Assembly (NCBI GenBank): GCA_025765615.1
Contig: JAIVFJ010000081.1
Location: forward strand, 124,001-188,000
Source: Zopfochytrium polystomum
Lineage: Eukaryota; Chytridiomycota; Chytridiomycetes; Chytridiales; Chytridiaceae
Reading direction: 5' to 3'
Length of the DNA: 64,000 nucleotides
Shown here: positions 16,028 to 26,748 of the stretch, piece after piece
Position numbering within the stretch: position 1 is the stretch's first letter
Layout: every line of letters begins with the position of its first letter
Program-made: the position numbers and the translations under genes
Notes under the pieces: generated by a model
The model's database searches: none
What the model saw: only the letters and a program-made list of their open reading frames with translations
What the model was told of the DNA's origin: nothing

Positions 16028-18316
16028 ATGTCAACGGACAGTGCTGCCACTCCTGTCCCACGCGAGAGTGGCGACACATCAGGCGGATCTGTCCCTTCTT
16101 CAGCCAAAGGAATTTCTGGGGACGCGAATCGACCTGGATCAGGGACACCGGAGCCTTCCGCTTCACCATATTTTCAAAGATCCATCGCGGCCACTCTACG
16201 AAACTCCATCTATAGTGGACTCGAAGGAGAATCTCTTCCAGCAGTAGTCGATGACATGGCCGTAGATTCCCTAGTCGCAGCTTCAGCAGCAAATGGCTCT
16301 CAAACCTCGTCGAGTTACCCGTTGTCCACTGGCCCTAACTCCACTCCAGCGCTCAACCATAATGTGAGCCCTATGATTGTTGACTTGGAGCCAAATGAAG
16401 CCGCATCCGAGAATACTTCTTCAGCAGCAACAGCTGCACCACCGGGAAGGTCCCCAACGCCGTCCACGCATCATGTGGCTTGGTCCGTTGCTGCTGAAAA
16501 AGGCTATCAGACAATGCGCACTGTCCTCGGTGAATTTTTACGTGGCGCGATTCACCCGGACTTAGAGGATATTCACTGGCCTACTCTGGAGGAGCGAGAG
16601 AGGGTTAACGGCTCCGTCGAGGCTCTGAAAAAGGAAGAATCTGAAACCGTCAACACACTGTGGTCTCTTGAGGAAGCATTATTGGGCAGTGAAGGCCTCG
16701 CAGGTGTTGAACGTCGGCGAAAGAGAAAGTCGGACTCTAGCGACGGACGCATCGGGAATGACTCGACGGAAAAGGCAATTGGCGCAGCCAGCCAGTCGCA
16801 GTCCGCCAGTTCAGTCGATGAAGACGGCAGTCGATCTGGTGCGGATGCCCAACTGAACCCAGCATCGCCGTCGTTGCGCAAACACCCTCGCAGCTCGGAG
16901 CATCTGAGCCAAGAGGAAATGGACTCCCAGAGAGTCGCTCTGCAGGCCCGATATCAGCTTCATCTTCAAGCAGCAAATGCCCTTACCTCTTGTGCTCGCC
17001 ACTCGCAGTATTCCACCACTGCCGTTCCGAGGGTATTTGTTCTTGCAGACGGTCATGGTGGTATTCGCGCTGCAAGATTCTTCGTTCCCCGCGCACGGGA
17101 CCTCGTCTATAAGCTGATTGCCTCAAAGCGATGGGACTTGAACTCTGAATCAGATCGATGGGACTGGGTTACTAAAATTGAACCCCTCTTTGCAGAAATT
17201 GATGCAGAGTACATTGCTCTGCAGGTTGAAGCCTATCGAAAATGGAAAGAGGAAGGTGCTGTTCATGCGCAGCGCCCTTTAGATGATGGGTGTACCCTGG
17301 TTGTCACAGTCATCATGGGAGGCTGGGTAGTGAGCATGAATGTTGGTGACTCTCGGACTGTCATCTACTCGAGATCAGCAGCTTCCCCCAACGAGAGCAT
17401 TCCACCGCGGCATCGGACGGACGTGAAAGGGGACTCTGAGGTTATAGACGCAAGTTCCAACCAGTCAGTCAATGCGCATGAGGGTCTACCAGTAGAAAGA
17501 ACGCCAGAAGCTTCCTTGGATTCAAGCTCAGCATGGTCTTCAGAGTTTTCTTCTGTTGATCACAATATGTCTCACTCCGGCAAAGTGTGGGAGATCCATC
17601 AGTCGGGTGGGCAATTTATTTGCCCGCCAGGTGCTCCACGTCCTGTGCAGATTGAGCCGCCTGAATCTCGACAGCATCGACCCTATCATGAGCTTAATGG
17701 TGGTCGGATCTTCCGGCAGTCTTCAGACCCAGTTAAAGCCGTTGGTGTGTCACATCGTCGAACATTGAACCTCACTGCAACTATGGGCGACCTCCTCTTT
17801 AAGATAAACCCTCCAGTTCTGTCACCGCGTCCGGACATCCACTTCATGAAACTGGAGTCTGATCGAGACTATGTTGTTGTAATGGCAACTGACGGTGTGT
17901 GGGACCACCTACTTGCCCAAGGATCTGAGGTGGGACAGAACGAAGCTGTTCTAAAGGTAGTCGCGGCGGCGGTTGCAGCTGGAGAGGCAGAGGACGAAAC
18001 AGCAGGAGAAAACCGACGGAAAGGAATGATGTTCAGGCTTCTTCAGGGAGCAGCCTGCCTTGCCTATCGAGAGGCTGTTTTTGATGAGGAGGCTCCAGGA
18101 GGTTATGACGGAGGCAGCCCGGATGGTGGCGCAGCCGCTGCAGCCATTGCCGCCGCCACTGGTAGCGCAGCACCGCATGAAGACGATGCATTTTGGAGAC
18201 TACCCAGACCTTTGCTGCAGGCTGCCTCGGGCATGTACGCGCGTCGGCTGCCACGGTATGACGATGCCACTGCATTCATCGTGCTTCTTCGTGCGGAGAA
18301 AGACTTAGCCACCTGA
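16028..18316 (+). CDS. PP2C-type protein phosphatase
   Basis: 762 residues from the ATG at 16028; upstream in-frame codons lack an ATG and end at a probable splice acceptor, so this start is preferred. A metal-dependent Ser/Thr phosphatase domain is spread over the protein: FVLADGHGG (metal-binding Asp, about residue 340), DDGCTLVVTVI with VGDSRTVIY (about 420-450), a GGRIF...LNLTATMGD region (about 560-590), VVMATDGVWDH (about 620) and YDDATAFIVLL (about 750). The last metal site has DD where the family usually has DN. Long Ser/Glu-rich N-terminal and mid insertions (17380-17560) exceed the usual length and are probably disordered. No introns needed in the coding part. Substrate unknown. Confidence 0.8.
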   Translation: MSTDSAATPVPRESGDTSGGSVPSSAKGISGDANRPGSGTPEPSASPYFQRSIAATLRNSIYSGLEGESLPAVVDDMAVDSLVAASAANGSQTSSSYPLSTGPNSTPALNHNVSPMIVDLEPNEAASENTSSAATAAPPGRSPTPSTHHVAWSVAAEKGYQTMRTVLGEFLRGAIHPDLEDIHWPTLEERERVNGSVEALKKEESETVNTLWSLEEALLGSEGLAGVERRRKRKSDSSDGRIGNDSTEKAIGAASQSQSASSVDEDGSRSGADAQLNPASPSLRKHPRSSEHLSQEEMDSQRVALQARYQLHLQAANALTSCARHSQYSTTAVPRVFVLADGHGGIRAARFFVPRARDLVYKLIASKRWDLNSESDRWDWVTKIEPLFAEIDAEYIALQVEAYRKWKEEGAVHAQRPLDDGCTLVVTVIMGGWVVSMNVGDSRTVIYSRSAASPNESIPPRHRTDVKGDSEVIDASSNQSVNAHEGLPVERTPEASLDSSSAWSSEFSSVDHNMSHSGKVWEIHQSGGQFICPPGAPRPVQIEPPESRQHRPYHELNGGRIFRQSSDPVKAVGVSHRRTLNLTATMGDLLFKINPPVLSPRPDIHFMKLESDRDYVVVMATDGVWDHLLAQGSEVGQNEAVLKVVAAAVAAGEAEDETAGENRRKGMMFRLLQGAACLAYREAVFDEEAPGGYDGGSPDGGAAAAAIAAATGSAAPHEDDAFWRLPRPLLQAASGMYARRLPRYDDATAFIVLLRAEKDLAT

Positions 18317-18850
18317 ATGGAGGTACTGGCTTGCTCCGCACTTATTTTTCCATGGCCATACAGTCTTTCACAGCCGTCGTACAGCCGCCCGCCTCACTCT
18401 TCTCGCCTTCGTTGGTGTTGGAAATCGTATCGTCCACACAGGATATTATATATAACCGCCCACTTCTGCTCACCTCCCCATCCCCACATTCTCTCCGGTC
18501 CTGTTCCTCGTTTCTAGCTTCGAGTATTCTCAAAATAGATCTCTTTGAAATTTCGCAAGCAGCTTCCATTGGTCCACTGATTACTCTCTCCCTTTATCCG
18601 TGGCTGCTGGGATTATCACCGTCAGCATTTTCCTTTTACCTCCCCTCCTCGCCTTTCTGTGCGTTCAACTGGCTGTTTTGTTGTCATTTGCTTTCTTTCG
18701 ACGAGGCACTAACATCAATCGCGACGGCTGGTTTTGTTTCTTGAGATCCCTCACGTTCTCGACCCATTACGTCCTTTCTGGTGTCTGTCCTTCCTTTTTG
18801 GCTCAAAATGATGAGAAGCTCGTCGGCTGGGTGGGGTATGTTTCTTTCCT

Positions 18851-18885
<35 letters not shown>

Positions 18886-19183
18886 CCTTCTTTTCTTTGT
18901 CTTCTTGCTTTCCCTCTCCACACCTTTGTGTCCAGCTTTGTTCCCACTTGCTGTTTCCTTCGCTGCCTCGTTCACCTTAGCTGGGTGGGCCTCTTGGAAT
19001 TTTGCTGGGAGTAACAATTCTCGACTTCCAAGAGGGACTTTAACGCCAGCGAATACAGAAAAGGTTGCTTTAAGGGATCACTGAAGAATGACCAATCAAG
19101 TGGACCAGAAAGAGTCTGTCGCGACTTTAGCCTTTCTGACCCCTGCCACCGTACCGCTTAAGGTTGGTGCCACCATGCCGAAG
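18317..19183. other. Intergenic, pyrimidine-rich with long T run
   Basis: 3' flank of the phosphatase gene. Pyrimidine-rich with a T run of nearly 40 nt at about 18848-18885. Ends where the truncated C1 LTR begins. No gene seen. Confidence 0.5.
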
Positions 19184-21104
19184 TTTTCCTCCTCCTCTGC
19201 TCAAGCAGATAATATAGGAGAGGTTTTTACCCTGTGCCGGTCACGCTTGCCTAGCAACTATTACAGCGTGTATATCATCATCATGTATCAATAATTCATA
19301 ACAGAGTTATTTTTGTTTTCTCTCCAGGTTGGGGAGAAGGACCACCCACAAACACACATCTCCACTTCATTCACTCCTTCCACTCACTCACTCAGAGTAG
19401 ACTGTTTACACATCTGTCACAGAATCTCTCAGAGCAACAATCTCTACCAACTCCAACAAACAGAATCAGCCAAGCTCATCTCTAGAGACCATTTCGTTTG
19501 GGAGGCCAAAAGTTTTCAGCACCCGCTCCCAGCCAACTCCATCATTCAATCCAGGCATACAATAGCGCATTCCAAAACTCTGAATCTCCTCTTTCCAACA
19601 AGCTATCACATAGCCCTTCTCTACGCAATTCAATCAATCTCGAAAGTTGGAAAGCACTTCTTCAACTTTGCAAGCAATCTCTCCACCATTGCAGAGGTAT
19701 CAGATGGCGTGCTTACTACCCAGAGATATCTTAAGCCGGCCCACTGCGAGGCTTACAGCAGGAGCTACAAGCAATTATCTAAGGAGGGTCAAAAGTCGAA
19801 CTGAACTAGCTGCTGCCCTCCTACCACCATCATTTTGTCCTTTCCTGCGTGACAAGTCACCCCAGCGGCACACCAAATTGCTCTGAGTTCCTTCCATTTC
19901 GTTCTCCAACACTCTCAGAGGGACAACACCACCAAAACTGCGTCGTTCAAGCTGAAATTCGGCACACAGTTGCCAACATGCTATTCGAATTTCAGAATTT
20001 TTCGTCCATCAGCCAGCTTGCAGGCGTTGTGTGTAGCACACATCTTCTCTCCTGGATCATTTTTCCATCAAGGTCAGTTTCAAACAACTCCTAAAGTCCC
20101 CATTTATCACCATCGTGCTGTCAAGCAACTCCTCCAAATTTTCCAGTTACTGGTTTCTCCTGCACCAGGATCATCACTATGTGCAACACAATGTTGTCCA
20201 AGCCAAACTCTTATGTTGCCATGTTGACCAGCAAGCGCTGACAGAATTCAACAACTTTCTCAGCAACCTTCATATCAAGGTCATTGGCGAAAATGGAATC
20301 AAGGACCTACTGCAGATGGACCTGTTCCCCCTTGAGAGGCCTTTCTGCAACAAGGAGGTCTACCATACATACATAACACATCTACCCAAGGACCAGTGGG
20401 ATGGATGGAGTTTCTGGCTGCACTGCTGAAATGGTGGGAACAGCACACCAGAGCCAAAGGCCAGCAAACACTTTCACCAAACCACCTCTATGTACCAACT
20501 GCTGCTAATGCTGGACCAATTGCCTGCTTCAACAATCTACAGAATATCATGGATGAGCCTACTGCTGTCTTGACTGCCCTTGAGGCAGATGAAGAGGACG
20601 ACTGCAGGAACTGCTGCAACAACTGCAACTGGTGTCAAGGGGGCAACAACAACTGTGACAACAATGACATACTGAAGTGACCACAACCAAAGAGGTCGAA
20701 ACGACCTTGAGCAAGCAGAACAAAACAATCGCCACGGCAGCAACTACAGGAATGATGACAACAGGAGACACAACACCCAAGACAACCAAAACTGCTCTTG
20801 CTCCCCTTGCTGTGGGGATCAGCCCCGCAACTGGCGTGGTTACGACAAAGCATAAGTTCACCACATGGAAAGGGACTGCTGTGACAGCTGCAAGTCAGGA
20901 GCCACCAATAGGCCAGAGCCAAAGGCTACCTCGATCCATCGATGTCTTGGAAGAGTTGAAGGCACCTGGTGTGAGTTTTGTGCTGAAAATCCAAGATTGG
21001 CCACCAACGCACACGCACAAGTCTGAGCACTGCCTGCACATGCACCAAGCCAACGCCATCTCAGCCAGGCTCCAATACTTCCACCTGCTCAACCAAACCA
21101 TGCT
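19184..21104 (+). mobile_element. Copia C1 fragment: partial LTR plus gag region
   Basis: The 3' part of a C1 LTR (19184-19410, ends TTTACA) followed by internal sequence also found after the LTR at 39240-39653. A frame-shifted Gag-like protein is readable at 20115-20680 (segments such as QWDGWMEFLAALLKWWEQ) followed by Cys/His-rich remnants at about 20620-21000. Truncated on the left at 19184; the right side is cut by chromovirus copy C. Confidence 0.65.
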
Positions 21105-21452
21105 TGTTATGAATCACCCTCTGGAAATCTCTGAAATCTTCTAGAACATTCCTTCAAGGAACGTTGTGGAACCTTCTGGAACCTTCTTTGCTTTCCTGAC
21201 TTGTCTTGTTGTCATTGGTATCATTGGTATCATTGTATTACTAATTGCTCTTTCTGGAACTTTCTTTGAGTCTTGACAAGGAAGACTCTCAAAAGGTATA
21301 AAAGGGGATGGGGGGACCTGTCCCATCCCTCAAGTGAATTATTGTTTCCAATACAATCATCACTCCTCTCAGTTCCTTGTCTGCCTTGTCCTGTCCTGCC
21401 CTGTTCCTGACATCATAATTCACTTCACCCTCTCCCACTACTCTCTGCCATC

Positions 21453-21704
21453 ATGTCTGACCCAAACAACACCTTCCCTGATGCAACTGCCTTCCAAGCC
21501 TTGATGGACCAATTGCAAGCCCTTTCAAGACAGACACACCAACTTCAAGAACAAGTCCTTCACCAGCAGCACCAGCTTCAACAACAACTTCACCAACAAG
21601 GACATCAAGCTCTTCCCCTGCCCCAAGCCAACCAAGCAAGAGAGCCCAAGGTTCCCAGCCCTGACAAGTTCACTGGGCACTCTCTCTCAATAAATCCTAC
21701 CTAG
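21453..21704 (+). pseudogene. gag: Truncated gag of copy C
   Basis: The first 75 codons match Gag of A and B, then the frame runs into the insert at about 21679 and stops at 21704. Lacks the capsid core and zinc knuckle. Confidence 0.85.
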
Positions 21705-21916
21705 GTAACAACCAATCCTTTTCTTTCCTCTTTGGTGTTTCTCCCCAGGCCAGTGCTACCAGACCAAGCTGGGGATGGAGTCCTCTTAGGCCAGTGTTAC
21801 CTGACCAAGCTAGTCGAGGTATGATTTCCCCAGGCCAGTGTGTTGTATGCCAAGCTGGGGTGAGGTTTCCTTTCTCTTCCTTCCCTCTCTTCCTTCCCCT
21901 ACCTGGTTGGTTCTCA

Positions 21917-21975
21917 CATTGAGCTCTGTCTCTGTGATACTGGCAGATGCCATATCACAGAGACAGAGCTCAATG
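21917..21975. repeat. 23-bp perfect hairpin
   Basis: Arms 21917-21939 and 21953-21975 are exact reverse complements. The 13-nt loop itself contains TGGC/GCCA, so the stem extends by 4 bp after a single unpaired base. Confidence 0.85.
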
Positions 21976-22089
21976 TGCTGTGGGGTACTCTTCATTGAGC
22001 AACTCCACTTGGTCTAGCTGTCCTTGAATAAAGACAGAATTGAACCACATCATCCATCTTTGTTGAGTTTGAGCTGAATCCAGGGTACT

Positions 22090-22165
22090 GGCTCTGCTCA
22101 TAACCAGGAGCTTCCCATCTTAAAGACTTGTCTTACCCCTTTTGCCACTAGACTATAGATGAGCC
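22090..22165 (-). other. tRNA-like sequence (76 nt)
   Basis: Minus strand: 5' GGCTC pairs with the 3' GAGCC, box A-like TAGTCTAGTGGC, and box B-like GGTTATGAGC in a 4-bp GCTC/GAGC arm. The anticodon arm is poor, so this is a tRNA-derived relic or SINE head rather than a working tRNA. Confidence 0.35.
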
Positions 22166-22789
22166 CCTGAAGATGAAGAGGAGATCTCATACATGCAAGT
22201 GGATGCAGTTAAGACACTTCCTAAGAGTCCAGCCAAGAGGAGAAGACAAGGTGGGCCCAGCAGGTACTGTGTTTTTTACTGTGGCTCCTAGATGCACAAG
22301 GAACAGCAGACTTGTTTTTGCAGCGCATATTCAGGCTCCATGGACTGTCTCAGTCAATCATCAGTGACAGAGGACCACCCAATTTTGGAAAGCACTCACA
22401 GCAGCCCTTGGAATCAAGTCTCAACTGTCAACTGCTTTTCACCCTCAGACTGATGGACAAATACAAAGAACAAACCAGACCCTGGAGCAGTTTTTGAGGT
22501 GCTATGTCCGCTATCAACAGGATCGGCCCACCCTCCCTTTTAAAATCGTGCATGCGTGACCGATTTGAATCATTTAATTAGTAAGTTTCCAATATCCCGC
22601 TGATTCGAGGTCTAAATCTCGCTATTTTGTCGAATCAAATGTCCGAGTTAGTTCGAAAAATCGACTCAAGTCGAATCGGGTCTCGAATCTAGCCTCGCGA
22701 AGCGTGTTGGCGCCCTTTCGACACACTAGTGTGCAATCACCAACAATCTGTGGTTCCCCCTTGGCTAGACGCTGAAGCCAGATTTGATA

Positions 22790-22900
22790 CGAAGATCTCA
22801 TAACATTGCCACTCTCTATGGGACTAAGAATCACTATCTTTCGTGATAGTGAAAGAGCTTTCAATTTAGCTCCTTGGTTACAAACTTGTCTACGTAGCCT
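22790..22900 (+). repeat. Dispersed structured repeat R3, copy 2
   Basis: About 80 bp similar to the reverse complement of 13480-13560. Both contain a small hairpin around TATCTTT-GTGATA, then AAAGAGC...GCTCCTTGG and AGCCTTGGA. Identity unknown. Confidence 0.5.
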
Positions 22901-23072
22901 TGGAATGGGACTCTTCTCATTTCATCCTACCAGGACACTTGCTGTGGCAAGTCTGTCCCAGATCTGAGAACTGGCCAAAAGCTTGCCTGTGTTTTTTTTT
23001 TTTTTTTTTCTTTTTTCTTTTCTTTCTCTGTTCTAATGTTATCTTCAAAATCACGCCCACAGCCGGCCAAAA

Positions 23073-23859
23073 ATGTTTATCCTCCGCGCCACGTCAGCGT
23101 CAACAACCTGTGGCGCGACCACCACCAACCCCACCAGCACCAGTACTTCTACCTCAAGCGTCGCGAACGAAAAAAAGGCTCCGCGGCCACCGCTGCCGCT
23201 CGCCGCCGCCGCAGTAGCCGCAGCAGCAGCAGCAGTACCCGCACCACCACGTCCACGACACCCACGGTCTTCGCGGTCGTTGACTGCCCTCCGGAGATCG
23301 CGGCGACCACTCGTGCGGGTAGCGCTGCGATTGCCCGTGCCCGCATCGCTTCTCTTGCTGTCGCTGGTCTCGCTGTTGCTGGTTGCGTTGTCGATGAGCC
23401 CGTTGCCGTTGGCGGCCGGTAGGACTCGTTCAGAAAGGATAGCAGTGCAAGACAGCGAGTCACACTCACCCGATAACTAAAAATAGTAACATCCTCCAAT
23501 ACAACCACATTCACAACAACCCACCAGCCCCCGTCCCGGACCCACCCTTTCCCACCACAGATACTGACGACGACGGCTTCCTCCTCTTCCCCCCGCCATC
23601 TGCACGCGTCGGCGGCCTCCCGTCACCGTCACCATCGTCGTCGTCGTTGTCGCCCACGCTGCCGCTGACAGATGCAAGCACGACGTCGACGACGGCGGAT
23701 GAACTGCCGCTGACGCCGACCACACAGTCCTCCAACGAGCAGCGGCAAGCGACCTCCCCTGCAGTGCTGTCTCCGCTGCCGCCGCCTCCACCGTCTGAGT
23801 CGTCGCAGGACCGGTCGGCTGGCAGCAAGATCACGGCAGCTGCATCGACCGTCTTCTAA
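23073..23859 (+). CDS. Small Ser/Thr/Pro-rich protein with one membrane segment
   Basis: Proposed join(23073..23418, 23561..23859), 214 residues. Exon 1 encodes a Thr/Ala-rich start and a hydrophobic helix (ASLLLLSLVSLLLVALS, about residues 88-105). A GT-AG intron of 142 nt (GTAGGA...CCACCACAG, with ATAACTAA inside) joins it in frame to a DTDDDGF... exon rich in Pro, Ser and Thr that ends at 23859. Composition resembles the GC-rich host genes and not the flanking transposons. The helix could be a signal anchor. No family recognised; the model rests on frame continuity and composition only, and the start may lie elsewhere. Confidence 0.35.
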
Positions 23860-24847
23860 TGTGGCTTTAAAGCGCAGGGAAACGGGGACTGAGGTCTTGG
23901 GGTGAATTGTAGGAGTGGACGAAAGTAGTATGCAAATCAGGCCAAGCAGGTGGTGGAAAAGGTTGATGTTTTACAGTCTGATACAGTCCAAAAAAATACC
24001 AAGTTCTTCCAACGTTCCGATCACGTCATCACTTGTACGGCCCAACGTCCAACAGTTAAATGATTTGTCAACAAGAACAAAGTGAAAAGAAGTGGAACGA
24101 AAGAGAGTAGGGGGTTCAAGTTTGTCGGACAACTTGGCGAAAACTGGGGGGATGATCACGGAACTGGACGGTGGCCGGAAGGTGTGAAGTGCTGGTCGAA
24201 CAGATGAAGACAAAAAAAGTACAAACAAACAAATAAGTGAAAAGAAAACAGAAGTGTTTGTGAGATTCATAATCTCCTCAATCATGGTCTTTTCTGGGTT
24301 CCTAAAAGCTCTTCCCCAGTGTTGACTATGTTGTTATGTTGGCCCCCTTCATTTATTTTTTATTACCATTCATCACATCCCCCCACAGGCTCTAGTGTTT
24401 ATCGCTATAAAGAGCATCCTGTGACCTTGTGCTGAATGGACCTAAGCACAAGGGGCACACCCCTTATTCATCTTTTCTATTCATTTTCCCTTTTCTTTCA
24501 TTTTCCCACCTTTCAATCCACTGTTCCTGCACTGATGTTGCCTCAAGCCTCAAATTATGTTCACCCCAAATTTGGAGGCTGGAGAGACACTGGAGAGGGG
24601 TGTGGCTGAAAGAGTGATTCATCCTTCCAAATTGTTCTTTCTTTGATCCTCTCCTTTTGTTATGTCTTTTCCCTTTATCTCTTTCTTTCTTTCTTCCTTC
24701 TTTTCTTGTTTCTTCTTCCTATAAATACTCTCTCTCTTACCTCTCTTGTTCTTCATTATAACTCTCAACCAAAAGGAGAAGGAACAAACATAGAACAAGA
24801 AAAGAGAGAATTAAGTCTGAGGGAGGTCAGAGTAAGAGAGGGGAACA
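23860..24847. other. Intergenic; small hairpin
   Basis: No gene recognised. Contains a 9-bp perfect inverted repeat CCTTGTGCT/AGCACAAGG (24425-24433, 24445-24453, 11-nt loop) and pyrimidine-rich sequence with a TATAAATA near 24721. Confidence 0.4.
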
Positions 24848-24862
24848 GCTGTGAATAAAGTT

Positions 24863-25146
24863 TTTTTTTTTTATATTGTTCCAGCCCTGAAGGGCCAACA
24901 GGAAGAGAAAGCGCCATCATTGGTGAACCGTTATAGACTACATCCAGGTTTCACCTCAGCGAACCCACCCCATGCACTACGGACTTACAGGGTCATGAGG
25001 CATCTCGACCGCACCACTCCTTGTGATTCAAGACGGTACTCTTTCTTGTTGCCTTCAACAGCTGGCTTCGTGACTTGAACCCTGGGCCCTTGAGTGACAG
25101 ATACCCAGACCCCCCATGCTTTCCCAGCTAGGCTCTTGTGAGGGGC
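24863..25146 (-). mobile_element. Full-length tRNA-derived SINE
   Basis: 284 bp on the minus strand. The head has a Pol III box A-like TAGCTGGGAAAGC (25118-25130) and box B GGTTCAAGTC (25072-25081) spaced as in a tRNA, followed by a body and an A-rich tail (the T run at 24863-24872). Flanked by a perfect 15-bp target duplication GCTGTGAATAAAGTT (24848-24862 and 25147-25161). The 3' part is shared with 6798-6937 and 13718-13815. Confidence 0.85.
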
Positions 25147-25599
25147 GCTGTGAATAAAGTTAGAGTAGAGGCATAAGTCAATTAGGCTGCTGTCAATGTC
25201 AAAGTTGCGAAAGGCTCAGTGAATATCAGGGGGCTCAGCTGGTGATGGGTGATGAATGGCTCTTGTTATTGTGAGGGAAGTTCTATTGCACAGTGAAGCC
25301 AGACGATGCCTGAAACAAGGTTTATGCCGCCAAGGTAGTGGTCAATCCATCTGGAAGGTGTGCAGAAGCCAGTTGTGTGGGCAAGTGTCGGTGGAGTGCC
25401 AGCGAGTACACGTAGTGCAACAAGGTCAAGAGGGTTGTGAAGGGCCGTTACAAGTTCCATGGGATGATGGAATGGTTGACAATTGGAGAAGACAGTGGGT
25501 AAGAGGCTGGGGAGTGAGAGTGAGAGGCCTGGGAATTTGGTGGAGGGGATCGGTGGGGCTTGGAGCGCTTGTCAGATGGCTTGATGGAATTTGGATGGA

Positions 25600-25924
25600 A
25601 AACTTGACTTGTCTCGCCCTTTCCCCTCTCCTGCAATCACACTCTCCCATGACCACATGATCACACCACTTCCAGGGCAGTTGCCGTTCTCTTAACGCCA
25701 CCCCCAGGAATTCTCCAAGCATATGTCATGCAGTCTGATCCCTCCATATTGATCTCTGACTCATCTGACGAAATGACACGCTTAAAGTCCTCAACTGTCC
25801 AGTTTTTGTGTTTTGCTGTCAGAGCAGGCCATTTCTTCTTCTGTAAACCTTTGAGATCGACCTCTTGGAGCGAGCGCCTGACTGTCTCAGGTGATACAGT
25901 CTCCCCAGTGCCTTGTTCATGCAT
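25600..25924 (-). pseudogene. Tc1/mariner transposase relic
   Basis: Minus strand encodes VSPETVRRSLQEVDLKG, then AKHKNWTVEDFKRVISSDES, matching the region around the first catalytic Asp of Tc1 transposases (usual WSDE, here SSDE), then YAWRIPG. A frameshift follows near 25670, after which a GVIMW-like segment is in another frame. Dead copy; no inverted repeats identified. Confidence 0.72.
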
Positions 25925-26435
25925 CTGGGCCAGTTGAACTGCGGTTTTGAGCTTGTTTTAGACAGGGACTGGCAAATTGGAGTGAGAGTGTTGCTTTTTT
26001 CAGTAAGAAAACTATGCCCAATTTATACTCCTGCAGGGAGGTTGACCAGTTTTCCTGTTTTGCCCATCTGAACAAGTTGCAAACTGCTTCAGACAGGACT
26101 TTGCTCTGGGGAGGTGTTGCAAATCCCTTCTCACAGAGTGTCAACCAAGCTCTGTGTGGAGCCCTGTGTGCAGCAACTGGTCTCCCTACAGAGGGAAAAT
26201 GATTTGAAATCTTCAGGATCAGTGGGTGTCCAGAGGCCTGGACAGAGGTCTCTGTACAGCAGACAAGTGGGGTTGCACACAGAGCTGTGAGCTGCCCTGG
26301 TTCAACATTTCTTTGAACCCATTGAGTGTGATTCTAATCACATTGTCCTCGCCTGTGAAGCCTCGGAAAGCAAAGCTGGAATACTGCTGTCTTCGCCTAA
26401 CTCTTTTTGTTGGATTCAGATTAGGCCTTTCAGTT

Positions 26436-26743
26436 ATTCAGGAACAGGGCAGGACAGGGCAAGGCAGACAAGGAACTGAGAGGAGTGATGATTGTATTGG
26501 AAACAATAATTCACTTGAGGGATGGGACAGGTCCCCCCATCCCCTTTTATACCTTTTGAGAGTCTTCCTTGTCAAGACTCAAAGAAAGTTCCAGAAAGAG
26601 CAATTAGTAATACAATGATACCAATGATACCAATGACAACAAGACAAGTCAGGAAAGCAAAGAAGGTTCCAGAAGGTTCCACAAGATTCCATGAAGGAAT
26701 GTTCTAGAAGGTTCCAGAGGTTTCCAGAGGGTGATTCATAACA
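26436..26743 (-). repeat. Solo chromovirus LTR, 308-bp form
   Basis: Perfect target duplication CAGTT (26431-26435 and 26744-26748). The terminal CA of the LTR (minus strand) has mutated. Lacks the 45-bp HSE block. Confidence 0.87.
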
Positions 26744-26748
26744 CAGTT

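Larger units (their letters stand above)
21679..22165 (-). repeat. Insert in copy C with tRNA-like head and hairpin
   Basis: About 480 bp. It contains three imperfect GGCCAGTG...CCAAGCT repeats (21749-21860), a long perfect hairpin (21917-21975) and, at the right end on the minus strand, a 76-nt tRNA-like segment (22090-22165). The organisation resembles a second tRNA-derived SINE family reading leftward, but no target duplication was found. Confidence 0.45.
21105..22558 (+). mobile_element. Chromovirus copy C, deleted and interrupted
   Basis: 5' LTR 21105-21412 (308-bp form, intact TATA), PBS ATAATTCACTT, then the first about 75 codons of gag (21453-21678), a 480-bp unrelated insert, the gag zinc-knuckle region (about 22165-22290), and a jump to the integrase core (22290-22540: [12 protein letters not shown] and a degraded QTDGQTERTNQ). 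No 3' LTR. Multiple internal deletions; non-functional. Confidence 0.85.
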
